Shown: piece after piece, positions 44,970-53,055 of the stretch | Layout: each line of letters begins with the position of its first letter | Position numbering within the stretch: position 1 is the stretch's first letter | The notes under the pieces: model-generated | The model's database searches: none | The model's input: only the letters and a program-made list of their open reading frames with translations | What the model was told of the DNA's origin: nothing | NCBI GenBank assembly: GCA_049325275.1 | Contig: JBMOLU010000075.1 | Coordinates: forward strand, 101,761 to 165,760 | From: CAIQJJ01 sp049325275 | GTDB lineage: Bacteria; Chloroflexota; Anaerolineae; Anaerolineales; UBA4823 | Reading direction: 5' to 3' | DNA length: 64,000 nucleotides | Translations under genes and position numbers: made by a program

Positions 44970-45320
44970 ATGCCTGAGCCAACCGGTTATAGTGCCGTCA
45001 ATCGCTTGGTTACCGCTGTCGTGCAGGAACAGGATGTTGATGTGGCCATTCGTGCACTGGACGAATTGAACATCCGGGTAACGCGTCTGCCCAGCACGGG
45101 GGGGTTTTTGGGCCGGCGCAGCGCTACGCTGCTGATCGGTTTTGCCAGCGGGCAAGAAATCGCCTTGTATGAAGCGCTGCGGCAAGCCTGCCGTACGCGT
45201 GTGGAATATGTGACGATTCCATTGGAAGGTTCGACGCTTCACTTGCCGGCCCCCACGCCGGTTATGGTCGGTGGCGCAACCCTGTTTGCTTTCGAGGTGG
45301 AGAGATATGAAGAATTCTGA
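44970..45320 (+). CDS. darA: Cyclic-di-AMP receptor DarA/PstA-like
   Basis: 116 residues of the DUF970/PII-like family. Signatures: A-V-V-Q-E-Q-D, R-V-T-R-L-P-S-T-G-G-F-L-G, L-L-I-G-F and the C-terminal V-G-G-A-T-L-F-A-F-E-V-E-R-Y. The T-G-G-F-L and G-G-A-T segments line the cyclic-di-AMP pocket in characterised homologues. It follows the glycosidase by 28 nt and overlaps the second DarA-like gene by 14 nt. Its targets are unknown. No diadenylate cyclase is in the window. Confidence 0.85.
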   Translation: MPEPTGYSAVNRLVTAVVQEQDVDVAIRALDELNIRVTRLPSTGGFLGRRSATLLIGFASGQEIALYEALRQACRTRVEYVTIPLEGSTLHLPAPTPVMVGGATLFAFEVERYEEF

Positions 45321-45588
45321 GATGAAACTGATCATGGCCGTACTGCGGGATGAAGTGACCGAGGCGGTGACGCAGTCTTTGATCACATCGGGGTTTCGTG
45401 TCACCCGAATCGCTTCCACCGGCGGATTCTTGCGCCGAGGTTCGACGACGTTGATGATCGGTGTGGACGATGGCAAAGTAGAACAGGCCATTGAACTCAT
45501 GCGGCGGCAGTGCCCTGCGCCGACAGAAGGCGGCCAAAAATATGTGACTTTGTTTGTCCTCCATGTCGCTCATTTTGAGCAACTATGA
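45307..45588 (+). CDS. Second DarA-like protein with shortened loop
   Basis: 93 residues from the ATG at 45307; a later ATG at 45322 is also possible. It repeats the family pattern (V-T-R-I-A-S-T-G-G-F-L-R-R-G, L-M-I-G-V-D-D), but the region between the second helix and the last strand is ~20 residues shorter and the G-G-A-T motif is replaced by K-Y-V-T-L-F-V-L. It could still bind the nucleotide, or form mixed trimers with the first copy. The pair overlaps, so they are made together. Confidence 0.78.
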   Translation: MKNSEMKLIMAVLRDEVTEAVTQSLITSGFRVTRIASTGGFLRRGSTTLMIGVDDGKVEQAIELMRRQCPAPTEGGQKYVTLFVLHVAHFEQL

Positions 45589-45655
45589 GCGACTGTTCGT
45601 TTTGAGCCGTTACGGCTTCTACAGTTCACCCTTCAGGCAAGGCCCTGGCCTTGTT

Positions 45656-45691
45656 GGGGTTCTCCCGTTGACGGCGGAAGAGCCCCTTTTT
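45656..45691 (+). terminator. Intrinsic terminator after the DarA pair
   Basis: GGGG (45656-45659) pairs with CCCC (45683-45686), extended by TTCT/AGAG-type pairs, and is followed by TTTTT. A second smaller palindrome CAAGGCC-CT-GGCCTTG (45638-45653) precedes it. The rest of the 198-nt gap up to 45786 is promoter-like. Confidence 0.7.
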
Positions 45692-45786
45692 GTCTGAATT
45701 TGCGAGAAAGTCCTGACATTTTTACGGCATCGACTTGCGCACATGACCAAGTAAGGATATGATTAAACTCGATCAGAGAGAATCTT

Positions 45787-46962
45787 ATGCCGCTCGAAGT
45801 ATCCTGCCCTAGTTGTAACCATCATGTTGATTCACAAGCTCGCGAGTGTCCGCATTGTGGGGTTGATCTGGCTTTGGCGGCCGTACTGGCAGAGCGTGAC
45901 TTGACCTCGGTGCTGTCGATTTCGCCCGGTATGCCGATTACACCGGAGATTTTGGTGCCTCGACTAGGCGAGTACCTCATCGAGCGCGGCGTGCTGACCC
46001 AGCAGGGATTGCAGCAAGCCCTGGATCACCATAACAGGCTGGCGGCTGAAGGCAAGCCACGCCTGATCGGACAGGTCATTCTGGACCTGGGCTTGATCGA
46101 TCGTGAAACGCTGGACCAAGTTGTGACCGAGCAAATTCTTAAGCTGCAAGACGCGCTTCGCCAATCCAATGTGCAGCTCGAACGCCGCGTACAAGAGCGG
46201 ACGGTAGAACTGCAACGGGCGCTGAGCAAGCTTTCTGAAATCAACCAACTGAAGTCGAACTTTATTTCGAATATTTCTCACGAACTGCGTACGCCCCTGA
46301 CGCATCTGCGCGGCTACCTGACCTTGATGTCCGAGGGATCGCTTGGCCCGTTGGACGAAGCCATGCTCGAAGCCTGCGATGTGATGGTGCGGGCAGAGAC
46401 GCGCCTGGAGCAGTTGATTGACGATCTGATCCAATTCTCGTTAGCCACACGCGGAGAGTTGACCTTGAACCTTGCGCCGGTAAACATCGACGAACTGATT
46501 TACGGTGCGCTTCAACGCTCTTCGAAACTGGCCCGGGCGCGCAAGGTGCAGCTTGACGTTGACCTGCCCGGAAGCCTGCCGCAGGCAAACCTGGATGGGG
46601 AAAAAGTTTCGTGGGTTCTTTTGCAATTGATCGACAATGCCATTAAGTTTACACCGCGGCACGGCCGTGTCCTGATTGATGCATCTCATCATGATGACCT
46701 GGTGACAATCGGCGTCACCGATACGGGGATCGGTATCCCGTCACATCGCATAAGTGAGATATTCGAGCCATTTCATCAACTGGATAGTTCTGACACGCGT
46801 CGTTATGGAGGGGTCGGATTGGGTTTGGCGTTGGTTCGCCAGATCCTGGATGCGCACGGTGCGCAGATTCGCGTTGAGTCTGAACCGGGAAAAGGTTCCA
46901 GGTTCGAATTTTCATTCCTTGTCCAAGATGGGATGGTGACAGATGATGGGAACCATGATTGA
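45787..46962 (+). CDS. Histidine kinase with zinc ribbon and MshEN-like sensor domain
   Basis: 391 residues, soluble. A zinc ribbon is at Cys7/10/21/24. Residues ~59-110 match the N-terminal domain of type II secretion ATPases (T2SSE_N/MshEN): R-L-G-E-Y-L-I-E-R-G-V-L-T and, ~30 residues later, L-I-G-Q-V-I-L-D-L-G-L-I. This paired pattern binds cyclic-di-GMP in MshE. A short coiled coil leads to HisKA with His165 (I-S-H-E-L-R-T-P) and a HATPase domain with N-A-I-K-F-T, D-T-G-I-G-I and G-V-G-L-G-L-A. It overlaps the next kinase gene by 20 nt. The domain combination is unusual. Confidence 0.82.
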   Translation: MPLEVSCPSCNHHVDSQARECPHCGVDLALAAVLAERDLTSVLSISPGMPITPEILVPRLGEYLIERGVLTQQGLQQALDHHNRLAAEGKPRLIGQVILDLGLIDRETLDQVVTEQILKLQDALRQSNVQLERRVQERTVELQRALSKLSEINQLKSNFISNISHELRTPLTHLRGYLTLMSEGSLGPLDEAMLEACDVMVRAETRLEQLIDDLIQFSLATRGELTLNLAPVNIDELIYGALQRSSKLARARKVQLDVDLPGSLPQANLDGEKVSWVLLQLIDNAIKFTPRHGRVLIDASHHDDLVTIGVTDTGIGIPSHRISEIFEPFHQLDSSDTRRYGGVGLGLALVRQILDAHGAQIRVESEPGKGSRFEFSFLVQDGMVTDDGNHD

Positions 46963-48184
46963 GGAGACGACGCTCTCTGCCAGTTTACGCCCGCGCGAAC
47001 TGGAGGCTGTCTATGAGATCAGTCGGGTCGTAGCGGCTTCGGAAGATATCGACACGGCCCTTGACCAGATCGCGCCGGTCATTCGCCAGGTGTTTATCTT
47101 TGATAATATGGTCCTGTACCTGAAAGACCTGTTGGATGACATCGAGCCAACCTTTGCGCGCGTTGTCGGCCGTGGGCGTTCTGCATCCGAAGACGATGTC
47201 GCCTGGGGTGAAGGACTGGCCTGTGCTGTCTTGGAGACCGGCCAGTTGATTCAGCGTACGGAAGAATCGGACGGCTGGGAGACGAACCGCCTGGCGCATC
47301 GCTTTTTCCTTGGTCTGCCACTGCAATTGGGAGAAAAGATCATTGGGGCGGTGGTGTTCGGGCGCTTTGGCGGCCCTGCTTATACGCCAGAACAGATTCA
47401 CCTGGCCGAGTTTACGGCTGCCCACGTGGCGCAGCTTTTTGGACGTCAGCAAATGGTGGAGCGCATTGCCCGCCTCGAAGCCGAGAAACGCCTCAACGCC
47501 ATGCAGTCAGATTTCATCGCCATGGTCTCGCATGAATTCGGTACGCCGCTTGGCTTTATCAAAGGGTATGCTACCACCCTCTTGCGGGATGACATCTCGT
47601 GGGACGACAGCACGCGGCGTGAGTTTTTGACCATTATCGACGAAGAGGCAGACCGGCTGCAGGAGTTGATCAGCAGTTTACTCGATTCATCCCAGTTGCA
47701 GGCCGGTACGATGAAAATCGATTTGCAGCCGGTGCGTTTGGATACGCTCATTCGGGACGTCGTTTTACGAGCCAAGGCACGCTATAAGGAATTGTCCATC
47801 CAAGTAGAGCTTTTGCCCAATGCCATCGTTCAGGTCGATCCGACTCGCCTTTCGCAGGTCTTCGATAATCTGTTGAGCAATGCTGTAAAGTATGCCCCCG
47901 GCGCACCGGTCGCCATTACGATGGTGCAAGAAGGCGATATAACCCATACGGCCGTGCAGGATGCTGGCCCGGGGATCGATCCAACGCACGTAGAACACCT
48001 TTTCGAGCGCTTTTACCGTGTGCCGACGAAGCAAAACGTGGCGCGCGGCACTGGGTTGGGATTGTTTATTTGCCGCCAATTGGTCCAGGCTCATCAAGGG
48101 ACCCTCACTGTCGAATCTGTCCTTGGCCAGGGAACCACTTTCCACATTTACCTCCCTTCTCCAGGGTCAATTGCCAAACCATAG
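46943..48184 (+). CDS. GAF-domain histidine kinase
   Basis: 413 residues. A GAF domain occupies about residues 20-180, HisKA has His197 (V-S-H-E-F-G-T-P) and the HATPase has N-A-V-K-Y, D-A-G-P-G-I and G-L-G-L-F-I-C. There are no membrane spans, so it is cytosolic. The ATG overlaps the preceding kinase; a second ATG at the next codon and another at codon 5 are alternatives. It ends 9 nt before the response regulator. Both kinases probably feed the same regulator. Confidence 0.9.
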   Translation: MMGTMIEETTLSASLRPRELEAVYEISRVVAASEDIDTALDQIAPVIRQVFIFDNMVLYLKDLLDDIEPTFARVVGRGRSASEDDVAWGEGLACAVLETGQLIQRTEESDGWETNRLAHRFFLGLPLQLGEKIIGAVVFGRFGGPAYTPEQIHLAEFTAAHVAQLFGRQQMVERIARLEAEKRLNAMQSDFIAMVSHEFGTPLGFIKGYATTLLRDDISWDDSTRREFLTIIDEEADRLQELISSLLDSSQLQAGTMKIDLQPVRLDTLIRDVVLRAKARYKELSIQVELLPNAIVQVDPTRLSQVFDNLLSNAVKYAPGAPVAITMVQEGDITHTAVQDAGPGIDPTHVEHLFERFYRVPTKQNVARGTGLGLFICRQLVQAHQGTLTVESVLGQGTTFHIYLPSPGSIAKP

Positions 48185-48193
48185 GAGGAATAT

Positions 48194-48892
48194 ATGCCTG
48201 CTCAGATTTTGATTGTTGATGATGAACCCCGCTATGTGCGACTGATGGAAGCAAACTTAATGACAGAGGGCTATCAGGTCATCAAGGCTTACAATGGACA
48301 GGAAGCCGTGCAGGCGGTCGTTGATCACAAACCGAATCTGGTTATTTTGGATATCATGATGCCGGTCATGGATGGTTTTACGGCCTGCGAACGCATTCGT
48401 GAATTTTCGACGGTGCCGATCATCATGGTAACAGCAAAGGGAGAAGAGCGGGATCGTGTGCGCGGCCTGGATATCGGCGCAGACGATTACATCGTCAAGC
48501 CGTTCTCGGCAACCGAGATTTTGGCGCGCGTGCGCGCCGTGCTTCGCCGCGCGCAGCAGTCTGATGTCGTCTCGCAGCCGGCGATGTTCGCACATGGCGA
48601 CCTCCGCATCGATCTGGCGCGCGCAGAAGTCTTCCGGGAGAATAAAATGGTTTTCCTCTCGGCGACCGAGTACCGTTTACTGTTGCAGTTCGCTCAGAAT
48701 ATCGGCCGTGTGCTTTCTGCCGAGGAATTGCTGCAAAACGTATGGGGCGCCGAGTACCGTGACGACAAAGAGATTCTCTGGGTGAGCATTTCACGCCTGC
48801 GCCAGAAACTGGAAAAAGACCCGCGTGATCCCAAGCATATTGCAACCCGATCCGGCCTGGGATATACCATGCCTGTATTGGATGCAGAGTAG
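48194..48892 (+). CDS. OmpR/PhoB-type response regulator
   Basis: 232 residues. The receiver domain has D9-D10, the phosphoacceptor Asp53 (V-I-L-D-I-M-M-P-V-M-D-G), Thr in V-T-A-K and Lys in V-K-P-F. The C-terminal winged helix has L-S-A-T-E-Y-R-L-L and the recognition segment W-V-S-I-S-R-L-R-Q-K-L. AGGAGG lies 7 nt before the ATG. It is likely phosphorylated by the two kinases upstream and may control the genes that follow. Confidence 0.94.
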   Translation: MPAQILIVDDEPRYVRLMEANLMTEGYQVIKAYNGQEAVQAVVDHKPNLVILDIMMPVMDGFTACERIREFSTVPIIMVTAKGEERDRVRGLDIGADDYIVKPFSATEILARVRAVLRRAQQSDVVSQPAMFAHGDLRIDLARAEVFRENKMVFLSATEYRLLLQFAQNIGRVLSAEELLQNVWGAEYRDDKEILWVSISRLRQKLEKDPRDPKHIATRSGLGYTMPVLDAE

Positions 48893-48928
48893 TTCGATCC
48901 CGGTAGCCGGGATAGCCGGAGGTGAGGC

Positions 48929-49465
48929 ATGACGTTGCGATTCGACGATAAAGGCAAGTATTACACAGATTACGTGACGAAAGAAGGCATTCCGGTCGTG
49001 ATTCAAATGGAGAGCCATCACATCCGCGGATACGTCTACGTGCAAGAGGATGAACGTTTAAGCGATGAACTGAACCGTCCCACGCAATTCTTGCCGGTAA
49101 CGCAGGCTGTGGTGTTGGACGCCGCGGAAAACAAGCTCTATGAAGCACAGTTTCTGGCGGTAAATCGCTCGCATATTGTGTGGATATACCCAGAAGAAAC
49201 CCCCAGTGCTGAAGAAGCCCATGCTGTCGAAACACTGTTATTTGGCGAAGACCCCATCGTTGACCAGGAGGTGTACCAGGTTCCGCAAGCCGAAACGGCC
49301 GAAGGTGAAGACCCCTTTGTGCTTGAGGTTCCTTTTGGCGCAGGCGGGCCAGAACGCTCGGCGGATATTCCCTCACGCTTGGAAGAGGATGCCTTGAGCG
49401 ATATAGATTTGCCTGAAGATGCGTTGCCCGGTGTGGGCGAAACCGAGGAGGATAGTAATGCCTAG
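48929..49465 (+). CDS. Uncharacterised acidic protein between the regulator and CpaF
   Basis: 178 residues; GGAGGTGAGG precedes the ATG. The first ~95 residues form a likely beta-barrel-like domain (V-T-K-E-G-I-P-V-V-I-Q-M, I-R-G-Y-V-Y-V, T-Q-A-V-V-L-D, S-H-I-V-W-I-Y-P). The C-terminal half is acidic and low in complexity. I cannot assign it to a known family with confidence. It overlaps cpaF by 8 bases, so translation is coupled, and a partner role for the ATPase or the sensor system is plausible. Confidence 0.6.
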   Translation: MTLRFDDKGKYYTDYVTKEGIPVVIQMESHHIRGYVYVQEDERLSDELNRPTQFLPVTQAVVLDAAENKLYEAQFLAVNRSHIVWIYPEETPSAEEAHAVETLLFGEDPIVDQEVYQVPQAETAEGEDPFVLEVPFGAGGPERSADIPSRLEEDALSDIDLPEDALPGVGETEEDSNA

Positions 49466-50795
49466 CATTCTTTCGCAGTCTCAACAGGCTGCACCGGCTT
49501 CCCGCATGCAGTCCCCGGACATGAACAAACTGCGAAGTTACCTGGTCAATGCAGTGACTCACGATCTCGAAGCTTCGGCCCCGCCGCTTTCGCAGCGCTC
49601 GGCCATGGTGCGCGAGAGCCTTGAACGTGCCCTGGCGCAGACGCGCTTGAATTTGCCGGAGAGTCTGCGGGCGCAACTCTTTCACGATATCGAAGACGAG
49701 TTACTAGGGTACGGCCCGATCCAGCCGCTTTTGGACGACCCCGAGATTACCGAAGTGATGGTGAACGGCCCGAAAAAAGTCTACGTGGAGCGAAAGGGAA
49801 AGTTGAGCAAGACCAACGTGGTTTTCGAGGACGATGATCATGTGATCCGGATCATCGAGCGCATCATCTTACCATTGGGGCGCCGCGTCGACGCCGATAG
49901 CCCCACAGTGGATGCCCGCCTACCCGATGGCTCGCGCGTCAACGCAGTGGTTCCCCCCGTCGCCATTGATGGCCCCTCCATTACCATCCGCAAGTTTGGC
50001 AAGGAAAAGCTGACCGTCGAGCAATTGATCGGCTTTAAATCGCTGACCGTGCAAATGGCCGAATTTTTGCGGGCTTGTGTGAAGGCGCGCCTGAACATTA
50101 TCGTTTCTGGCGGCACCGGTTCGGGCAAAACGACGCTACTTAACTGCCTGTCCGGTTATATCCCGGATGATGAACGTATTGTGACGATTGAAGATGCGGC
50201 TGAGCTGCGTTTACACCAGGATCATATCGTGCGCATGGAAACCAAGCCGCCCAACGTCGACGGGCGCGGGTCGGTGACCACGCGCGATCTGGTAAAGAAC
50301 TCGCTGCGTATGCGTCCCGAGCGGATTATTGTCGGCGAGTGCCGCGGCGGTGAAGCCTTGGACATGCTCCAGGCGATGAATACCGGTCACGATGGCTCTT
50401 TGACGACCCTGCATGCCAACACTCCACGCGATGCCCTTTCCCGTCTGGAAACAATGTGCCTGATGGCCGGGATGGACTTGCCCTTGAAGGTCATTCGTGA
50501 ACAGATCGCCTCGGCGGTCGATCTGATCGTGCAGCAGTCGCGCCTGCGCGATGGCAGCCGCAAAATTACCGCCGTTACTGAGGTTTCGGGCATGGAAGGC
50601 GATAAGATTGTGATGAGCGACATCTTCAAGTTCGAGCAAGCCGGTGTGACCACCGATGGCAAAGTGATCGGTGAAGCCAAGCCTACAGGGATTCGTCCCA
50701 TGTTTTCGCCGCGCCTGGAAGCGGCCGGATACAAGTTGGGCGCGGAAATTTTTAGCAACCCGAATGCAGGCATGCCGCCGCAGCGCAGAAGGTAA
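49458..50795 (+). CDS. cpaF: CpaF/TadA-family secretion ATPase
   Basis: 445 residues from the ATG at 49458 (GAGGAGG upstream). The N-terminal helical domain has G-Y-G-P-I-Q-P-L-L-D-D-P-E-I-T-E-V-M-V-N-G, typical of CpaF. The ATPase core has Walker A G-G-T-G-S-G-K-T-T-L-L-N, the His box and the Walker B-like R-I-I-V-G-E-C-R-G-G-E-A. It powers Tad pili or type II/IV-like secretion. No TadB, TadC, secretin or prepilin gene follows; the next genes are a regulator and a TPR protein. The C-terminal tail past residue ~410 is unusual in P-Q-R-R-R. Confidence 0.93.
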   Translation: MPSILSQSQQAAPASRMQSPDMNKLRSYLVNAVTHDLEASAPPLSQRSAMVRESLERALAQTRLNLPESLRAQLFHDIEDELLGYGPIQPLLDDPEITEVMVNGPKKVYVERKGKLSKTNVVFEDDDHVIRIIERIILPLGRRVDADSPTVDARLPDGSRVNAVVPPVAIDGPSITIRKFGKEKLTVEQLIGFKSLTVQMAEFLRACVKARLNIIVSGGTGSGKTTLLNCLSGYIPDDERIVTIEDAAELRLHQDHIVRMETKPPNVDGRGSVTTRDLVKNSLRMRPERIIVGECRGGEALDMLQAMNTGHDGSLTTLHANTPRDALSRLETMCLMAGMDLPLKVIREQIASAVDLIVQQSRLRDGSRKITAVTEVSGMEGDKIVMSDIFKFEQAGVTTDGKVIGEAKPTGIRPMFSPRLEAAGYKLGAEIFSNPNAGMPPQRRR

Positions 50796-50805
50796 CGAGG
50801 GTGTC

Positions 50806-50846
50806 TTCTCCGCCGTGTGGTGCCCTTGCCGGTGATGGCGGGAGAA
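50806..50846 (+). terminator. Imperfect hairpin after cpaF
   Basis: TTCTCCGCC (50806-50814) pairs with GGCGGGAGAA (50837-50846) with one bulge and a long loop, directly after the cpaF stop and before the regulator gene. No T-tract. Confidence 0.45.
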
Positions 50847-50878
50847 CCCCGGGATTCTTTTAGAAGTAAGGTGCTGTG

Positions 50879-51559
50879 ATGGATACTTATTCTTTGGCGA
50901 CTTCCATTCGAAGAAAAAAATTGGGTGTGTTGTTGCGCAATGCCCGCCTGACCCGGCACAAGGACCTGGAAGAGTGCGCACAGGCGATTGGTGTTTCGCC
51001 GGCAATTTTGCAAGCCTACGAATTGGGCGAACGTTCCCCTTCTTTACCCGAAGTAGAGTTATTGGCGTACTATTTAGACGTTTCTCTGGAGCACTTTCTC
51101 GATCAGACGGGGATTTTGCACTCGGAAGACAATAAACGTCCCTTCGATCCACAGCAATTGCTTGGAATTCGCCAGCGGGTAATCGGTATCATGCTGCGCA
51201 AGGCGCGTACGCAAGCGCAGCTCGGCCTCGACGAATTGGCCGAAAAAACCGATATCCCCACCGAGCAACTCAACGCTTATGAGATAGGTCAGGCGCCCGT
51301 TCCCTTGCCCGACCTGGAAGCCCTGGCGCTGGCTCTGAATTTACCGGTGCGCGAGTTTCAGGATCTCAACGGGCCGGTCGGTGGGTGGTTCTTGCGCAAA
51401 CGCGTGTTGAAAAATTTTCAGGAACTTTCCCCTGAATTGCAGGCTTTTATCGCCAAACCTGTCAACCGTCCTTATCTGGAACTGGCTCAGCGCCTGAGCG
51501 AGATGGATGTGGAAAAGCTGCGTACCGTCGCAGAAGGGTTGTTGGAAATTACCCTATGA
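50879..51559 (+). CDS. Double helix-turn-helix XRE-type regulator
   Basis: 226 residues from the ATG at 50879; the GTG just before is an alternative. Two HTH_3 domains stand in tandem: ~20-75 (L-R-N-A-R-L-T-R-H-K-D-L-E-E-C-A, A-Y-E-L-G-E-R-S-P-S-L-P-E-V-E) and ~105-160 (L-R-K-A-R-T-Q-A-Q-L-G-L-D-E-L-A, A-Y-E-I-G-Q-A). The C-terminal ~65 residues have a short helical region. Its stop overlaps the TPR gene start (ATGA). It may regulate this run of genes; the DNA target is unknown. Confidence 0.85.
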   Translation: MDTYSLATSIRRKKLGVLLRNARLTRHKDLEECAQAIGVSPAILQAYELGERSPSLPEVELLAYYLDVSLEHFLDQTGILHSEDNKRPFDPQQLLGIRQRVIGIMLRKARTQAQLGLDELAEKTDIPTEQLNAYEIGQAPVPLPDLEALALALNLPVREFQDLNGPVGGWFLRKRVLKNFQELSPELQAFIAKPVNRPYLELAQRLSEMDVEKLRTVAEGLLEITL

Positions 51560-52101
51560 GTGAAGTCCTCCCTCCCCAGGCGCTGGCCGACGAAGCCCAG
51601 GCGGCTTATCAACGTGGGGAATATACACAGGCCGCCCATTCTTACCTGGCGCTTGCGCAATCTTTCGAAAGCATGGACGACGGCCCGTCGGCCGCCGAGG
51701 CGCGCAATAACGCCAGCGTGGCGTGGTTGCAGGCCAATAATGCCAAAGCGGCTTACGAAGCCGCGGAAGGCACGCCGGCGGCTTTCGCAGCGATTGGCGA
51801 CGTCCGCCGCCAGGGGATGGCCTGGGGTAACCTGGCCGCCGCGTTGGATGCGTTGCATCGGCCGGTGGAAGCCATTCAGGCTTATGAGCAATCGCTTGCT
51901 TTGTTGGATGCCTGTGGCGAGCGTGAATACCGGGCCTACGTCTACCGGGCGCTTTCGGGGCTGAAGCTGAAAACAGGCAACCAGCTCGAAGCAATGGCGT
52001 TCATGGATGCGGGCCTGGATGGATTGCCAAAGTTGAGCGCTTCTCAAAGGCTCCTCAAAAGGCTGTTGGGCATCTGGCGCAAAATGCTGCCGCACGGATA
52101 G
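51556..52101 (+). CDS. TPR protein
   Basis: 181 residues with about four tetratricopeptide-like helical hairpins (A-D-E-A-Q-A-A-Y-Q-R-G-E-Y, A-A-H-S-Y-L-A-L-A, A-W-G-N-L-A-A-A-L-D-A-L, A-I-Q-A-Y-E-Q-S-L). No signal peptide or catalytic motif. It begins at the ATGA overlap with the HTH gene. TPR repeats bind partner proteins; the partner here is unknown. Confidence 0.8.
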   Translation: MSEVLPPQALADEAQAAYQRGEYTQAAHSYLALAQSFESMDDGPSAAEARNNASVAWLQANNAKAAYEAAEGTPAAFAAIGDVRRQGMAWGNLAAALDALHRPVEAIQAYEQSLALLDACGEREYRAYVYRALSGLKLKTGNQLEAMAFMDAGLDGLPKLSASQRLLKRLLGIWRKMLPHG

Positions 52102-52183
52102 CCAGGAACGAGAAAGGCGCTGTCGCTTTTGGCAAGAAGGCTGCCGAGGTTTCCCAGCCCCGGTGCAAGCGCTGCATTCACCT

Positions 52184-53053
52184 ATGATCGATTCCATCGT
52201 CACAGTTCGTGAAGCTCAGGAGCAAGACCGCCGGGCGCTGTCAAACCTGTTTCATTTTGAAGCGCGCGTTCATCGGCATCTCGATTGGCGCCCACCGTTG
52301 GATTGGCTCGGCGTGCGGCCTTGCCTGCTCGGTGAAATCGAAAAAGACGTGTGTTCGGCGCTGGTTTGCCCGCCTGAGCCGCCGGAGGTGGCCTGGATAC
52401 GCCTCTTTGCCGTAGCCTCCACACTCCGTGTCGAACAGGCATGGGAAGCGCTTTGGCCTACTGCGCAGGAACAGCTTGCTCGCCTGTGTTCCTCCCGGCT
52501 AACGGTGGCAGCCATTCCAACCGAACCTTGGTTTTGTCAGGTGTTAGAGGCGCATGGTTTCATTCACCGGCAGAATATCGTTTCACTGCATTGGAACGTC
52601 GGGCAAAAGCAATTCCCGAGTACTCCGGCGGTGAAGATACGCCCGATGATGCCCGGCGATTTACCAGAGGTTGCCACCCTCGACGCTGAAGCTTTTGCGC
52701 CGCTGTGGCAAAATTCGCCGGATGCGTTAGCATATGCTTACCGGCAAGCGGTACAGGCAACCGTTGCCATCGATGGTGGCCGAATCGTTGGTTACCAAAT
52801 CAGTACGGGTGGCCCGTTTGGCGGGCATCTGGCGCGTCTGGCGGTCCTTCCTGGTTGCCAGGGCCGTGGTATCGGGCGTGCCCTGGTGCGTGACGCTTTA
52901 GCACAGTTTACACAGGATGGCGTGTCGCGTGTTTCGGTCAACACACAGCAAGACAATTCGGCTTCTTTACGTTTGTACCAAGAGATCGGTTTTCGGATGA
53001 CCGGTGAAATTTTCACCGTATATTGTTACAACGGATCGAAAGTGGAGGTGTAA
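52184..53053 (+). CDS. GNAT N-acetyltransferase, two-domain
   Basis: 289 residues from the ATG at 52184; a GTG at 52163 would add seven codons. The C-terminal domain (~140-285) is a GNAT with L-P-G-C-Q-G-R-G-I-G-R-A-L-V as the CoA-binding loop and N-S-A-S-L-R-L-Y-Q-E-I-G-F. The N-terminal half (~1-120) appears to be a degenerate second GNAT domain that has lost the CoA loop. Substrate unknown. The next gene follows after 2 nt, so it is operonic. Confidence 0.85.
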   Translation: MIDSIVTVREAQEQDRRALSNLFHFEARVHRHLDWRPPLDWLGVRPCLLGEIEKDVCSALVCPPEPPEVAWIRLFAVASTLRVEQAWEALWPTAQEQLARLCSSRLTVAAIPTEPWFCQVLEAHGFIHRQNIVSLHWNVGQKQFPSTPAVKIRPMMPGDLPEVATLDAEAFAPLWQNSPDALAYAYRQAVQATVAIDGGRIVGYQISTGGPFGGHLARLAVLPGCQGRGIGRALVRDALAQFTQDGVSRVSVNTQQDNSASLRLYQEIGFRMTGEIFTVYCYNGSKVEV

Positions 53054-53055
53054 CC

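Noticed and set aside
48495..49685. 396-codon minus-strand frame across the response regulator and the unknown gene
   Set aside because: Arg/Pro-rich composition typical of a shadow frame; the plus-strand genes have motifs and ribosome binding sites.
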